Assembly (NCBI RefSeq): GCF_039533965.1 | Contig: NZ_BAAAUN010000001.1 | Location: 1,958,950-2,022,949 of the forward strand | Direction of reading: 5' to 3' | Length of the DNA: 64,000 bases | DNA from: Microbacterium luteolum | GTDB taxonomy: Bacteria > Actinomycetota > Actinomycetes > Actinomycetales > Microbacteriaceae | Position numbers and translations under genes: made by a program | Notes under the pieces: model-generated | Databases searched by the model: none | What the model was told of the DNA's origin: nothing | What the model saw: only the letters and a program-made list of their open reading frames with translations | Shown here: in pieces, positions 1 through 7,776 of the stretch | Numbering within the stretch: the first letter of the stretch is position 1 | Layout of the letters: each line of letters begins with the position of its first letter

Positions 1-1152
1 TCCGGACTCCTCGGCCTGACCGGTGAGCGCGGTGAGCATCGCCCGCACCGCCTCGGGAGTGGTCACGGCCAGCGCCGAGTAGTAGTCCCACCCCTCGACG
101 TCGTACACCCGCCCCGCTTCGCCGATGCGGATGAGCACCCCGTCGAGGGCGGGTTCCGCCGCGTAGAGCTCGTCGAGCCCTGCGGTGTACACGTTCCAGA
201 GCTCCGGCGACGTGGTGTCGAGCGCACCGAGACGGTCGGTGAGGTAGTCCTCGAGCGGCGACGTCAGCGTGAGCATGTCGGTCCGCAGGAACACCTTCAT
301 CCCGAGCTCTTCGGCGCGGTCCCAGAACGGCCCGAACGCTTCGCGCAGCGCGAGCGCCTTGTCCACGTGCGCGTCGCCGTCCGCATAGACGCCATCGACC
401 TCGTCGAAGGTCACGAATTCGACGAAGCCGGGGAAGGAGATGGCGTTGTAGCCGTCCGCGATGACCCTCCTGAGGTATCCGTCGTAGTCGTCGTAGGCCG
501 CGGCAAGCGCCTCCTCGTCGATATACGGCGCCTCGGCGAGGAACACGTCCGCGAACGCCTTCGATGCGTGCGAGTAGTCGGTTCCCGGGAGCCACTCGGC
601 CGGATCGGCCGCCACGCCGACCGCGCCGAGATCGACCATGCGGAACGGGAGGCGCGACGTCACCGGCGTCCCGATGCCCGCCGCGATGGCCTTCCCCTGT
701 CGGATCGCCGACGCGATGTCGTATATGCCTCGTGCCGCGCCGGCCTCGCCGGACGTCTCGATGCGCAGTGCGTCCGGCGTGCCCGTCAAGACGTAGGTGT
801 CGTCATCGATCTCGCCGGCGAGCGGACCGCCCATCGCGATCGTGAGCGTGGCGCTGCCCTTGGTCTCGACCCCGGACAGCGCCGCGTCGAGCTCGTCGAC
901 CGCGACGCGCATCCGCTCGGTCCCGCCGTAGCCGAGCACGGTGATCCGAGGGGGTGGGACGGATGCCGTCACCGTCTCGACCGCGCGGGACTCCCCACCC
1001 ATCCGCTCGGCGGGCTGCGCACGGATCCCGAGGGCGTCGCCGACGACGAGTCCGACTCCGGCTCCCGCAGCCAGCAGCACGATCACCACGATCAGGGCGA
1101 GGATGCCGCGGACGCGCGCCGACTTCTCCGGCACGGCCGTCTTCGCTCGCAT
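1..1152 (-). CDS. Membrane-anchored/secreted glycoside-hydrolase-like protein, 3' end cut by window
   Basis: 384 codons are visible and the frame runs off the left edge, so the C-terminus is missing. Residues 14-38 form one hydrophobic signal-anchor after a basic N-terminus. The next ~110 residues (VLGYGGTERMRVAVDEL, then LTGTPDALRIETSGEAGAARGIYDIASAI) resemble the alpha/beta domain preceding the barrel in alpha-glucuronidases and beta-N-acetylhexosaminidases, where a partly degraded chain is compared with an enzyme-bound state. The remainder (NAISFPGFVEFVTF, LGMKVFLRTDML, LDGVLIRIGEAG) looks like strands of a TIM barrel. An extracytoplasmic carbohydrate-active role is inferred; no catalytic pair can be named because the 3' part is absent. 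The ATG at 1152 has no good Shine-Dalgarno sequence, so the start is uncertain. Confidence 0.6.
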   Translation of the reverse strand, partial: MRAKTAVPEKSARVRGILALIVVIVLLAAGAGVGLVVGDALGIRAQPAERMGGESRAVETVTASVPPPRITVLGYGGTERMRVAVDELDAALSGVETKGSATLTIAMGGPLAGEIDDDTYVLTGTPDALRIETSGEAGAARGIYDIASAIRQGKAIAAGIGTPVTSRLPFRMVDLGAVGVAADPAEWLPGTDYSHASKAFADVFLAEAPYIDEEALAAAYDDYDGYLRRVIADGYNAISFPGFVEFVTFDEVDGVYADGDAHVDKALALREAFGPFWDRAEELGMKVFLRTDMLTLTSPLEDYLTDRLGALDTTSPELWNVYTAGLDELYAAEPALDGVLIRIGEAGRVYDVEGWDYYSALAVTTPEAVRAMLTALTGQAEESG

Positions 1153-1214
1153 GGAGGAACTCTATCGACGTCTGGGGACGGTTCGATGCACGGCGTCCGC
1201 CGCGGATCGACCGC

Positions 1215-2060
1215 CTACAGGTCCTCGACCGCGCGTCGCGCGTCCGCGACCTCATCGGCCGCGGCATCCGCCTGCTCCTGGGCCTTCGCGTGCATCGCCT
1301 CGACCTCCGGAGTCTCGCGCTGCACGCGTTCGACCTCCTTCCGCACCTTCGCGAGCCGGGCCTCGAGGTCGGCCTCCTCCTCGGACAGCTCCGAGGCGCG
1401 CGACCGGAGCGCCTCCCGCGCCTTGATCTGCTTCGCCAGCTCGCGCTCCGCCGCGGTGAGCTCCTTCTCCGCCGCGGCGACACGCTTCTCGGCCTCTCGG
1501 CGCACCCGCCGAGCCTGCAGCTCATCAGCTGGACGCGCGGGAGACGGCTCGAGCGCGGTGACCTCGCCTGCCACGGCGTCTCGGACGTCATCCGCACTCC
1601 CGGTCGGCTCGAGCGCACGAACCAGCCGCCCAGAGGCGACAGCGGCGGCAGCATCCGGATCGAAGAACGCGGCCGAGATGGTCTGCTCCACGGCCTCGAG
1701 CGTCGCCGGTGTGATGCGCTCGCCGCGGGACCCCGCCAGTTCCGCCGCGGTCTCGGCCAACCGTCGGGTGAGAGCCCGGCGTTCTCTGCCGAGCTTCGCC
1801 AGCGCGGCGGCATCCAGGTCATCCTGCGCCTCGCGGAGCTCGGCGGCGAGCTGCAGCGCCTGGTCCAGCTGCCCCGCGCGCTCCTGGGCGAAGACGTTCA
1901 CGACCCAGGCCGCGATAGACGGCTTCCGGAGGGCGCGGATCCGTGCGGACAGCGCGGCGTCGCCGACCTCCTTGGCGCGCGCGTTGCGCGCGGACACGAA
2001 GTCCTCGGGCGGTCCGGCGCAGAGTCCTGCAGCGATCTCCTCGAGCGTCGGATCGGCCAT
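1215..2060 (-). CDS. Coiled-coil protein of unknown function
   Basis: 281 aa from the ATG that begins MADPTLEEIAAGL; in-frame codons further upstream run into an unrelated reading of neighbouring sequence. The N-terminal ~75 residues (PPEDFVSARNARAKEV, ALRKPSIAAWVVNVFA) look globular. The second half is an Ala/Glu/Arg-rich heptad coiled coil (roughly residues 170-275) with no signal peptide or membrane segment, so it is probably cytoplasmic. Similar proteins occur as uncharacterised genes in Microbacteriaceae; I do not recognise a function. It lies between two exported-protein genes on the same strand with gaps of about 50-60 bp and shows no obvious operon partner. Confidence 0.7.
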   Translation of the reverse strand: MADPTLEEIAAGLCAGPPEDFVSARNARAKEVGDAALSARIRALRKPSIAAWVVNVFAQERAGQLDQALQLAAELREAQDDLDAAALAKLGRERRALTRRLAETAAELAGSRGERITPATLEAVEQTISAAFFDPDAAAAVASGRLVRALEPTGSADDVRDAVAGEVTALEPSPARPADELQARRVRREAEKRVAAAEKELTAAERELAKQIKAREALRSRASELSEEEADLEARLAKVRKEVERVQRETPEVEAMHAKAQEQADAAADEVADARRAVEDL

Positions 2061-2109
2061 GCGCCCACGATACGCGGGCGCGCCCGCTCGGCCGCGCAGA
2101 TCCGGCGCG

Positions 2110-3432
2110 CTACTCGAGGGTGAGGTAGTCGGCGGCATCCGCACTGACGAGTGTGCGCGCGTTGAAGCCGCCTCGGCCATTGCCGGGGTAGAGGAAGAGC
2201 TCGCCCGCAGGAGTGCGTCCCAGCAGATCGGCGCGCTCGTCGCCGTTGTAGTCGACGCCGCCGGTGAGGGCGGTGAACTCCAGCCATCCGGCACCGGCCG
2301 TGCGCCGTGCGCCGAACCCATTGACGCCGCCGGGATAGAAATAGAGGGTGCCCGTGTCGTCGATCCCGATGATGTCACCGCGCCCGTCGTTGTCGAAGTC
2401 TCCGCCGACGAGGAAATGGAATCCCTCCCAGCCGCCGCCGAGCGTCACGTAGGGCGTCGCGAATCCTCCCCACCCGGATCCGCGGAAGATGGTCATGACT
2501 CCGCCGGCCGAGACGCCGATGACATCCTGCTTCCCGTCGCCGGTGTAGTCGGCGCCCGATGTCACGTGCAGCATGTCGTACCAGCCGTTGCCGACGATCG
2601 CGACCGCCTGGAACCCTCCGTTGCCCGCGCCGGCGAAGTACTCCAGCGCCCCATCGGATCGGGCAGAGAGGAAGTCGGCCTTGTCGTCCCCGTTGAGATC
2701 GGCGTGAGTGATGTGCCGCCGGATGGATGCCAACCCGGCGTAGGTGGCCGTCTTCTGGAACACGCCGGCGCCGTTGCCGGCGCGGAGCTGGAGATCTCCG
2801 TTGCCCGCGACCGTCATCAGGTCGGCGTTCCCGTCGCCGGTGTAGTCGGCCGAGGCGACCGTGGAGATGGGATCGGTGCCGAGCCCGGGGAAGAACAGCG
2901 GGATCAGGTCACCGCGCCGCACATTGCTCAGACATGTGAAGCCGTCGTTGATCTGGGTGTACACCGCGCCGTTCAATCGCACCTCGAAGTGCAGGTGATT
3001 GGCGCTGGTCGCTCCGGTCTTGCCCACCACCCCGATCTGCTGGCCGCGCACGACAGGGGTGCCCGGCTCGTACCATCCGGGAGCGACCATGTGGGCGTAG
3101 CGCGTGACATAGCCGCCGGGGTGCTGGATGTCGACGTAGTTGCCGTAGCCGCTGTTGGAGGTCCGCGATTTGATGACCCCGTCGTACGCGGCGAGGATCG
3201 GATCCCCACCCGACCCGGTGATGTCGATCCCCTCATGGGGGCGGTAGTCGCCGAGGCATCCGTCCCCGACCTTCGACTGGATGTTGCCCGACGCCGGGAA
3301 GATCATCTGCCCGTCGGTCGCCGCAGCGGCCGGGGTGGCCGAGGAGAGGGAGGGCACGAGTGCTCCGATGACCAGCGCCATCGCGGTGACCGCGCTCACG
3401 CGCACGAGACGCCAACGGGATGCTCGCTTCAT
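2110..3432 (-). CDS. Secreted M23 (LytM) peptidase with C-terminal VCBS/FG-GAP repeats
   Basis: 440 aa. A Sec signal peptide (basic MKRASRWRLVR, hydrophobic core to about residue 30, Ala-rich cleavage region ATPAAAA) is followed by an M23 domain. Two zinc-site motifs are visible: HEGID (first His and Asp ligands) and HLHFE (catalytic and ligand His). The domain should cleave peptidoglycan cross-bridges or act as a LytM-fold binder. From about residue 190 the protein is a run of beta-propeller blades with FG-GAP/VCBS calcium loops (DYTGDGNADL, DLNGDDKADF, DYTGDGKQDV, DFDNDGRGDI, DYNGDERADL). This fusion is common in Gram-positive extracellular proteins. The ATG at 3432 fits the signal peptide. 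Confidence 0.88.
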   Translation of the reverse strand: MKRASRWRLVRVSAVTAMALVIGALVPSLSSATPAAAATDGQMIFPASGNIQSKVGDGCLGDYRPHEGIDITGSGGDPILAAYDGVIKSRTSNSGYGNYVDIQHPGGYVTRYAHMVAPGWYEPGTPVVRGQQIGVVGKTGATSANHLHFEVRLNGAVYTQINDGFTCLSNVRRGDLIPLFFPGLGTDPISTVASADYTGDGNADLMTVAGNGDLQLRAGNGAGVFQKTATYAGLASIRRHITHADLNGDDKADFLSARSDGALEYFAGAGNGGFQAVAIVGNGWYDMLHVTSGADYTGDGKQDVIGVSAGGVMTIFRGSGWGGFATPYVTLGGGWEGFHFLVGGDFDNDGRGDIIGIDDTGTLYFYPGGVNGFGARRTAGAGWLEFTALTGGVDYNGDERADLLGRTPAGELFLYPGNGRGGFNARTLVSADAADYLTLE

Positions 3433-3564
3433 CTCGACGTACTCTCTTGCTCGGTCGGCCCCAGGGACGCAGTGTCCTCCGCCGTCACCGTACCAGGGCG
3501 CATGGGGCCGACCGGCGAACGTCGACGGAGGATGCCGGGTGTCGCCGTGCGCGCGTCACGACGG

Positions 3565-3846
3565 TCAGAGCAGGTCGAACGTCCCGCCGAAGGGAGCGGA
3601 GTCATCTCCGTTGTCGCGATGGTCGTACTGCACGGTGTCGACCGAGATCACGACCTGGGTCGCCGTCGACACGAGCACGCTGACCGAGCGGTTGCCGACC
3701 ACGACGAACTCGACGAACCGGGGACCGTCACGGACAGCGGACTCGATCTCCCCTTTCAGTTCGTCGACATCCTGTCCCTGCGCCAGGAAGAACCCGACGT
3801 CGTTGACCGTGACCCGGGTGCGCACCATGGTCCGCATCTCACTCAT
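3565..3846 (-). CDS. Small conserved protein of unknown function
   Basis: 93 aa starting MSEMRTMVRTRV. The start is fixed by a GGGGAGG ribosome-binding site 8 nt upstream; a longer reading would begin in sequence with no such site. The sequence alternates beta-type segments (VTVNDVGFFLAQGQDVDEL, FVEFVVVGNRSVSVLVS) and ends TFDLL. It has no membrane segment, signal peptide or cysteine. Size and pattern suggest a small alpha/beta protein. Function not recognised; it is divergent from the DUF7882 gene downstream of its 5' end. Confidence 0.6.
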   Translation of the reverse strand: MSEMRTMVRTRVTVNDVGFFLAQGQDVDELKGEIESAVRDGPRFVEFVVVGNRSVSVLVSTATQVVISVDTVQYDHRDNGDDSAPFGGTFDLL

Positions 3847-3974
3847 TCCACTCGCCTCCCCGTTCTCCGTCATCCGGTGACAATAGCCCGAGGGGGGTCG
3901 GGGCATAAGGGGATTGCGCGCCGGGCGATTCCCGGGCATGCAAAGACGGGTGCGCGCGGGTGTACGGTTCAAGG

Positions 3975-4280
3975 ATGGGCAGACTCCGGTACGACGGCAC
4001 CTCGGATCCGATCCTCATCGAGGACAAGACCCTGGCGCACCTGAAGATCGTGATCGCGACGAAGCTCCGCCGCCAGGAGAGCTTCATGATGACGTGGCGC
4101 CCTGTCAACGGCGGCGAGGATCAGCGTGCCACCGTATGGATCCATCCGGCGATCCCGCTGCAGTTCGGATTCGACAGCGCCGAGCCGCCCGCCGTCGATC
4201 CGCACCTGATCGCCGACATGATGAAGGCCCTCAACGCCACGGGCGAACTCGTCCTGGACCACCTGGTCGCCCCGCGCTGA
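3975..4280 (+). CDS. DUF7882 family protein
   Basis: 101 aa from the ATG of MGRLRYDGTSDPI. The order of conserved stretches matches the small Microbacteriaceae family once mislabelled as 'ATP-dependent DNA ligase' and now DUF7882: an N-terminal MGxLxY, DKTLAHLKIVI, KLRRQESFMMTW, then TVWIHPAIPLQF. It lacks any ligase nucleotidyltransferase motif and is far too short for one. It is probably cytoplasmic, with unknown role. The gene is monocistronic and divergent from the gene at 3565-3846. Confidence 0.75.
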   Translation: MGRLRYDGTSDPILIEDKTLAHLKIVIATKLRRQESFMMTWRPVNGGEDQRATVWIHPAIPLQFGFDSAEPPAVDPHLIADMMKALNATGELVLDHLVAPR

Positions 4281-4430
4281 CGAGCGGGCGGCGGTGATCG
4301 CCATGACCGCGACGAAATCCGACCGCGCACGATGCAGGAGACGGAACTAGGCTGTATGCGCGCCCGCGCACGGCCTGACCTCCACCAGGTCTCGGCCGCG
4401 GCGTGAGCCCATACGACCTCCCCCCATGGT

Positions 4431-4478
4431 CCACGTGTTGCCCGCTCGGCGGGACGGAGCCGCAGCTCCGCCACGTGG
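4431..4478 (+). ncRNA. Predicted three-way-junction 5' leader of the DivIVA-like gene
   Basis: A 7-bp outer stem (CCACGTG 4431-4437 with CACGTGG 4472-4478) encloses two adjacent perfect hairpins: CCCGC-TCG-GCGGG (4441-4453) and CGGAGC-CGCA-GCTCCG (4455-4470). The structure ends 8 nt before the AGAAAGG ribosome-binding site of the gene starting at 4503. A TAGGCT hexamer at 4348-4353 could be the -10 box, giving a leader of about 140 nt. The structure is drawn by eye; a regulatory role is inference. Confidence 0.4.
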
Positions 4479-4502
4479 CCTCGCCAGAAAGGCTTGAAGC
4501 TC

Positions 4503-5870
4503 ATGAGCGAATCCTCCGGAAGCACCGATCGCGACGAGCGGTCCCCCGATTTCTTCGATCAGCTGATCGAGACCAACCCGCGTGAGCCGCAGGCGGCGTT
4601 CACCGTGGGCTTCCGCGGCTACGACAAGGGTGAGGTCGACACGGCGCTCAGCACCCTCCGCGCCCAGATCCAGCAGCTGACGACGGACCTCGCCGACACC
4701 AAGGCCGACCAGACCGAGGCCGTCGAGGCCGTCCGAGCCGAAGAGCGTGCCGCCCGCGAGGCGCTCGAGGGCGAACTGAGCGCGGCGGCGGCGAAGGCCT
4801 CGGATGCCGAGCAGCAGATCGCGACCCTCACCTCGGAGCTCGTCGACGCTCCGCAGCCGGACGGGAAGGAAGCGCCGTCGCGCCAGCAGTTCGAGGCGAT
4901 CCTCCGCGTCGCCGAGGAGCAGGCGAACGTCCTGATCCAGAACGCCGCTGTGCAGGCCGATCGGCTGATGTCGTCGGCGCGTGAGGAGGTCACGGCGCAG
5001 CGCGCCGAGGCCGAGGCCGACGCCGAGCGCATCACCGCGCAGGCGCAGCGCGATGCCGACCAGGTGCGCCTGAAGATGGACACCGAGTACACGGCCCATG
5101 AGGCGCGCATCGAGCGCGAAGCCGCGCACGCCGAGGAGAAGGTCAACCAGGCCGCGCAGGAGGCGACCGCGATCCGCACCGAGGCCGAGAAGGGCGCGGC
5201 GGCTCTGCGCTCCCTCGTCACGCGCGAGACGACCCAGCTGCGCGCGGATGCCGAGCGCGAGGTGCGCGACATGAACGCGCGCGTCCTCGAGTTCGAGGAG
5301 ACGCTGAGCCGACGCCAGGACGACGCGCAGCAGGAGTTCCTCGTGCTGCACAACCAAGCCGTCGCCCACGCCGAGCGCATCACGACCGACGCCAACGAGC
5401 AGGTCGCGGCATCCCTCGAGCACGCGCAGCGCATCTCGGCCCGGGCCGAGGACTACGAGCACCTGACGCGTTCGCAGGCGCAGGCGATCGAGGCCGACGC
5501 GAAGGTTCGCGCCCGTGAGATCCTCGATCGTTCCCGCGTCAAGTCGCAGAAGATCGTCGAGTCCGTCACCGGCCACACCACCGCCGTGCTGCGGGATGCC
5601 GAGGACCGCGCCCGCCAGCTGCGCTGGCAGCAGCAGCAGCTCACGAGCTTCATGGCGGAGGTGCGCGAGCTGATCCGCCCCGACGGCATCTTCTCGGACG
5701 ACGCCCTTCCCGCGGAGATCGCCGACGGCGCTCCGGCCGAGAGCGACGAGGACGCGGCATCGGGCGAGGAGTTCCTCGGTGATGAGCTGCTCGAGGACGA
5801 GCTCGACGACCGCCCTCTCGAGAAGATCACGATCGACGTGGTCGACGCCGAGGAGAGCGGCAAGCGCTGA
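4503..5870 (+). CDS. DivIVA-domain coiled-coil protein
   Basis: 455 aa starting MSESSGSTDRD; AGAAAGG at 4486-4492 fits this ATG better than an in-frame TTG nine bases upstream. Residues ~30-65 (AFTVGFRGYDKGEVDTALSTL) carry the DivIVA signature, in which an FxxxxRGYxxxEVD motif binds curved membrane. A long Ala/Glu-rich coiled coil (about residues 60-400) with repeated RAEAEADAERI-type heptads follows, then a very acidic tail. In actinobacteria such proteins (Wag31 relatives) organise polar growth and septation on the inner membrane face. The length exceeds classical Wag31 (~260 aa), so this is probably a second, longer DivIVA paralogue. A strong terminator follows directly. Confidence 0.8.
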   Translation: MSESSGSTDRDERSPDFFDQLIETNPREPQAAFTVGFRGYDKGEVDTALSTLRAQIQQLTTDLADTKADQTEAVEAVRAEERAAREALEGELSAAAAKASDAEQQIATLTSELVDAPQPDGKEAPSRQQFEAILRVAEEQANVLIQNAAVQADRLMSSAREEVTAQRAEAEADAERITAQAQRDADQVRLKMDTEYTAHEARIEREAAHAEEKVNQAAQEATAIRTEAEKGAAALRSLVTRETTQLRADAEREVRDMNARVLEFEETLSRRQDDAQQEFLVLHNQAVAHAERITTDANEQVAASLEHAQRISARAEDYEHLTRSQAQAIEADAKVRAREILDRSRVKSQKIVESVTGHTTAVLRDAEDRARQLRWQQQQLTSFMAEVRELIRPDGIFSDDALPAEIADGAPAESDEDAASGEEFLGDELLEDELDDRPLEKITIDVVDAEESGKR

Positions 5871-5887
5871 CGCGGTCGACTGATCGG

Positions 5888-5925
5888 AGAAGAGGTGCGC
5901 GCGGGTGACCGCGCGCACCTCTTCT
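5888..5925 (+). terminator. Strong hairpin terminator after the DivIVA-like gene
   Basis: A perfect 16-bp inverted repeat (5888-5903 with 5910-5925) has a six-base loop GGTGAC and lies 18 nt after the stop codon. There is no clear T-tract, as is usual for high-GC actinobacterial terminators. Confidence 0.8.
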
Positions 5926-5934
5926 GCATCCTGA

Positions 5935-5958
5935 GGCATCCACCGATCGGTGGATGCC
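5935..5958. promoter_or_regulatory. Perfect 24-bp palindrome upstream of the ABC exporter
   Basis: The 12-base half GGCATCCACCGA is followed immediately by its exact complement, with no spacer, ending 56 bp before the ATG at 6015. A dyad of this size between a terminator and a start codon is most easily read as an operator for a dimeric repressor of the exporter; this is inference. Confidence 0.5.
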
Positions 5959-6014
5959 GTGGTCCGTCGGTCCACCGCTACCGCCGACCGCTGCTCCGGG
6001 GCATTCTGGGGTGC

Positions 6015-6884
6015 ATGACAGAGAGCGTGATCGAGGTTCGCGACCTCCGCAAGGACTACGGCGACTTCACGGCCGTCGACGGCATCAGCTTCGACATCGA
6101 GCGCGGCGAGACATTCGCGCTGCTCGGCCCGAACGGCGCGGGGAAGTCCACGACGATCGAGATCCTCGAGGGCTATCGTCACCGCAGCAGCGGCGAGGTG
6201 CGCGTGCTCGGCGTCGATCCGCAGCACGGCGGCCTGGACTGGAAGGCGCGGCTGGGCATCGTGCTGCAGTCCACGGGAGAGGCCGGCTCATTCACGGTGC
6301 GAGAGCTCCTGAAGGAGTTCGCCGGCTACTACCCGCGCCCCCGCGACGTCGACGAGGTCATCGCCGCCGTCGGTCTCGAGCAGAAGCAGCGCACACGGGC
6401 CGCGCGGCTCTCCGGCGGTCAGCAGCGTCGGCTCGACGTCGCTCTCGGCATCATCGGCCGGCCCGAGCTCCTGTTCCTCGATGAGCCGACCACCGGTTTC
6501 GACCCCGAGGCCCGGCGCCAGTTCTGGGATCTGATCCGCTCACTCAAGGCCGAGGGCACCAGCATCCTGCTCACCACCCACTATCTCGACGAGGCCGCGC
6601 AGCTCGGCGACCGCGCCGCCGTCATCGCCGGGGGCACGATCGCGGCGATCGGCCGCATCGACGAGCTCGGCGGAGCGGACTCGCGCATCCCGCTCGTCCG
6701 CTGGACCGACGCCGCGGGCGCGCGGCGGGAGGAGCGCACCGGCGAACCGGGAGCTCTCGTCTCCGCCCTGCAACGCGAGGGGGGAGAGCCCCGCGATCTG
6801 GAGGTCGTCCGCCCGACGCTCGAGGACATCTATCTCGACCTGATCCGCGCGTTCGACTCGCGCCTCGAGGAGGCGGCAGCATGA
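6015..6884 (+). CDS. ABC exporter ATP-binding protein (DrrA type)
   Basis: 289 aa. Walker A GPNGAGKST, signature LSGGQQRRLD, Walker B ELLFLDEP and the switch histidine in LLTTHYLDEA are all present, so the ATPase should be active. It resembles drug- and lipid-exporter ATPases of the DrrA/CcmA class, with a C-terminal extension after the nucleotide-binding domain. The start ATG gives MTESVIEVRDL, the usual family N-terminus. It overlaps the permease gene by 4 nt (ATGA), indicating translational coupling and a two-component exporter. A 24-bp palindrome lies upstream. Confidence 0.92.
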   Translation: MTESVIEVRDLRKDYGDFTAVDGISFDIERGETFALLGPNGAGKSTTIEILEGYRHRSSGEVRVLGVDPQHGGLDWKARLGIVLQSTGEAGSFTVRELLKEFAGYYPRPRDVDEVIAAVGLEQKQRTRAARLSGGQQRRLDVALGIIGRPELLFLDEPTTGFDPEARRQFWDLIRSLKAEGTSILLTTHYLDEAAQLGDRAAVIAGGTIAAIGRIDELGGADSRIPLVRWTDAAGARREERTGEPGALVSALQREGGEPRDLEVVRPTLEDIYLDLIRAFDSRLEEAAA

Positions 6885-7729
6885 GCAGCATCACGACCAC
6901 GACGACGCCGGCCACGACGAGGTTCGGCATCGGGCGCACGATCCGCCTGGGCGTCCGGCGCATCCCGTTCGAGCTCCGCCAGTACTTCCGCGCCGGCGAT
7001 CAGGTCTTCTTCACGTTCCTGTTCCCGACCCTCATGTACGTCGTCTTCGCGACGATCTTCACGGGCGACATCGGCGAGGGACCGGATCAGGTCAGCATGG
7101 CGACCTACTACCTTCCCGGACTGATCGCGGGTGGCATCCTGCTCTCGGGCGTGCAGGCGCCCGCGCTCGAGATCGCGGCCGAGAAGAGCGACGGCACTCT
7201 CAAGCGCCTCGGTGGAACGCCGATCTCACCCGTCACGTACTTCATCGGCAAGATCGGCGAGGTGTTCGTCACGGCGATCCTCCAGATCGCCCTGCTGATC
7301 GCCGTCGCCGTGTTCGTGTACGGCGTCGAGCTGCCGACGGACCTGACGCTCTGGGTCCGATTCGCCTGGATCTTCGTCCTCGGACTGATCGCGTGCACGC
7401 TCCTCGGGATCGCACTGTCCTCCGTGCCCCGCTCAGGGAAGTCGTCGGCGGCCGTGGTGATCCCGGTCGTGCTGCTGATCCAGTTCGTCTCGGGCGTCTA
7501 CATCGCTTTCTCGATGCTGCCCGAGTGGCTGCAGAACGCGGCGGGCGTCCTGCCCGTGAAGTGGATCGCGCAGGGGATGCGGTCCGTGTTCCTCCCCGAC
7601 TCCTTCCGCGCGGCGGAGACGAGCGGCTCCTGGGAGATCGGGCTCATCGCCCTGATGCTGGTGGTCTGGCTCGTGGTCGGACTGGTGCTCAGCCGTCTCA
7701 CGTTCCGCTGGATCCGTCGGGATCGCTGA
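6881..7729 (+). CDS. ABC-2 type permease (DrrB type)
   Basis: 282 aa with about six hydrophobic segments: FFTFLFPTLMYVVFATIF, the ATYYLPGLIAGGILLS region, AILQIALLIAVAVFVY, the WIFVLGLIACTLLGIAL region, VVIPVVLLIQFVSGVY and the C-terminal GLIALMLVVWLVVGLVL. The ABC-2 family feature AAEKSDGTLKRLGGTPIS, the cytoplasmic loop that docks on the ATPase, is present. It should form the membrane channel with the ATPase at 6015; the substrate is unknown (drug, lipid or peptide). The two-component genes directly downstream are on the same strand, so the exporter may be part of the same regulon. Confidence 0.92.
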   Translation: MSSITTTTTPATTRFGIGRTIRLGVRRIPFELRQYFRAGDQVFFTFLFPTLMYVVFATIFTGDIGEGPDQVSMATYYLPGLIAGGILLSGVQAPALEIAAEKSDGTLKRLGGTPISPVTYFIGKIGEVFVTAILQIALLIAVAVFVYGVELPTDLTLWVRFAWIFVLGLIACTLLGIALSSVPRSGKSSAAVVIPVVLLIQFVSGVYIAFSMLPEWLQNAAGVLPVKWIAQGMRSVFLPDSFRAAETSGSWEIGLIALMLVVWLVVGLVLSRLTFRWIRRDR

Positions 7730-7776
7730 CGCCGACGGCGCCGCAGCCGGACGAAGATGATGGAAGAGTGGTCGGC

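Noticed and set aside
367..4044. A very long open frame on the plus strand (over 1,200 codons) opposite three to four genes
   Set aside because: High-GC shadow frame: Arg/Ala-rich with no domain, while the minus strand encodes a recognisable M23/VCBS protein and others with proper ribosome-binding sites.
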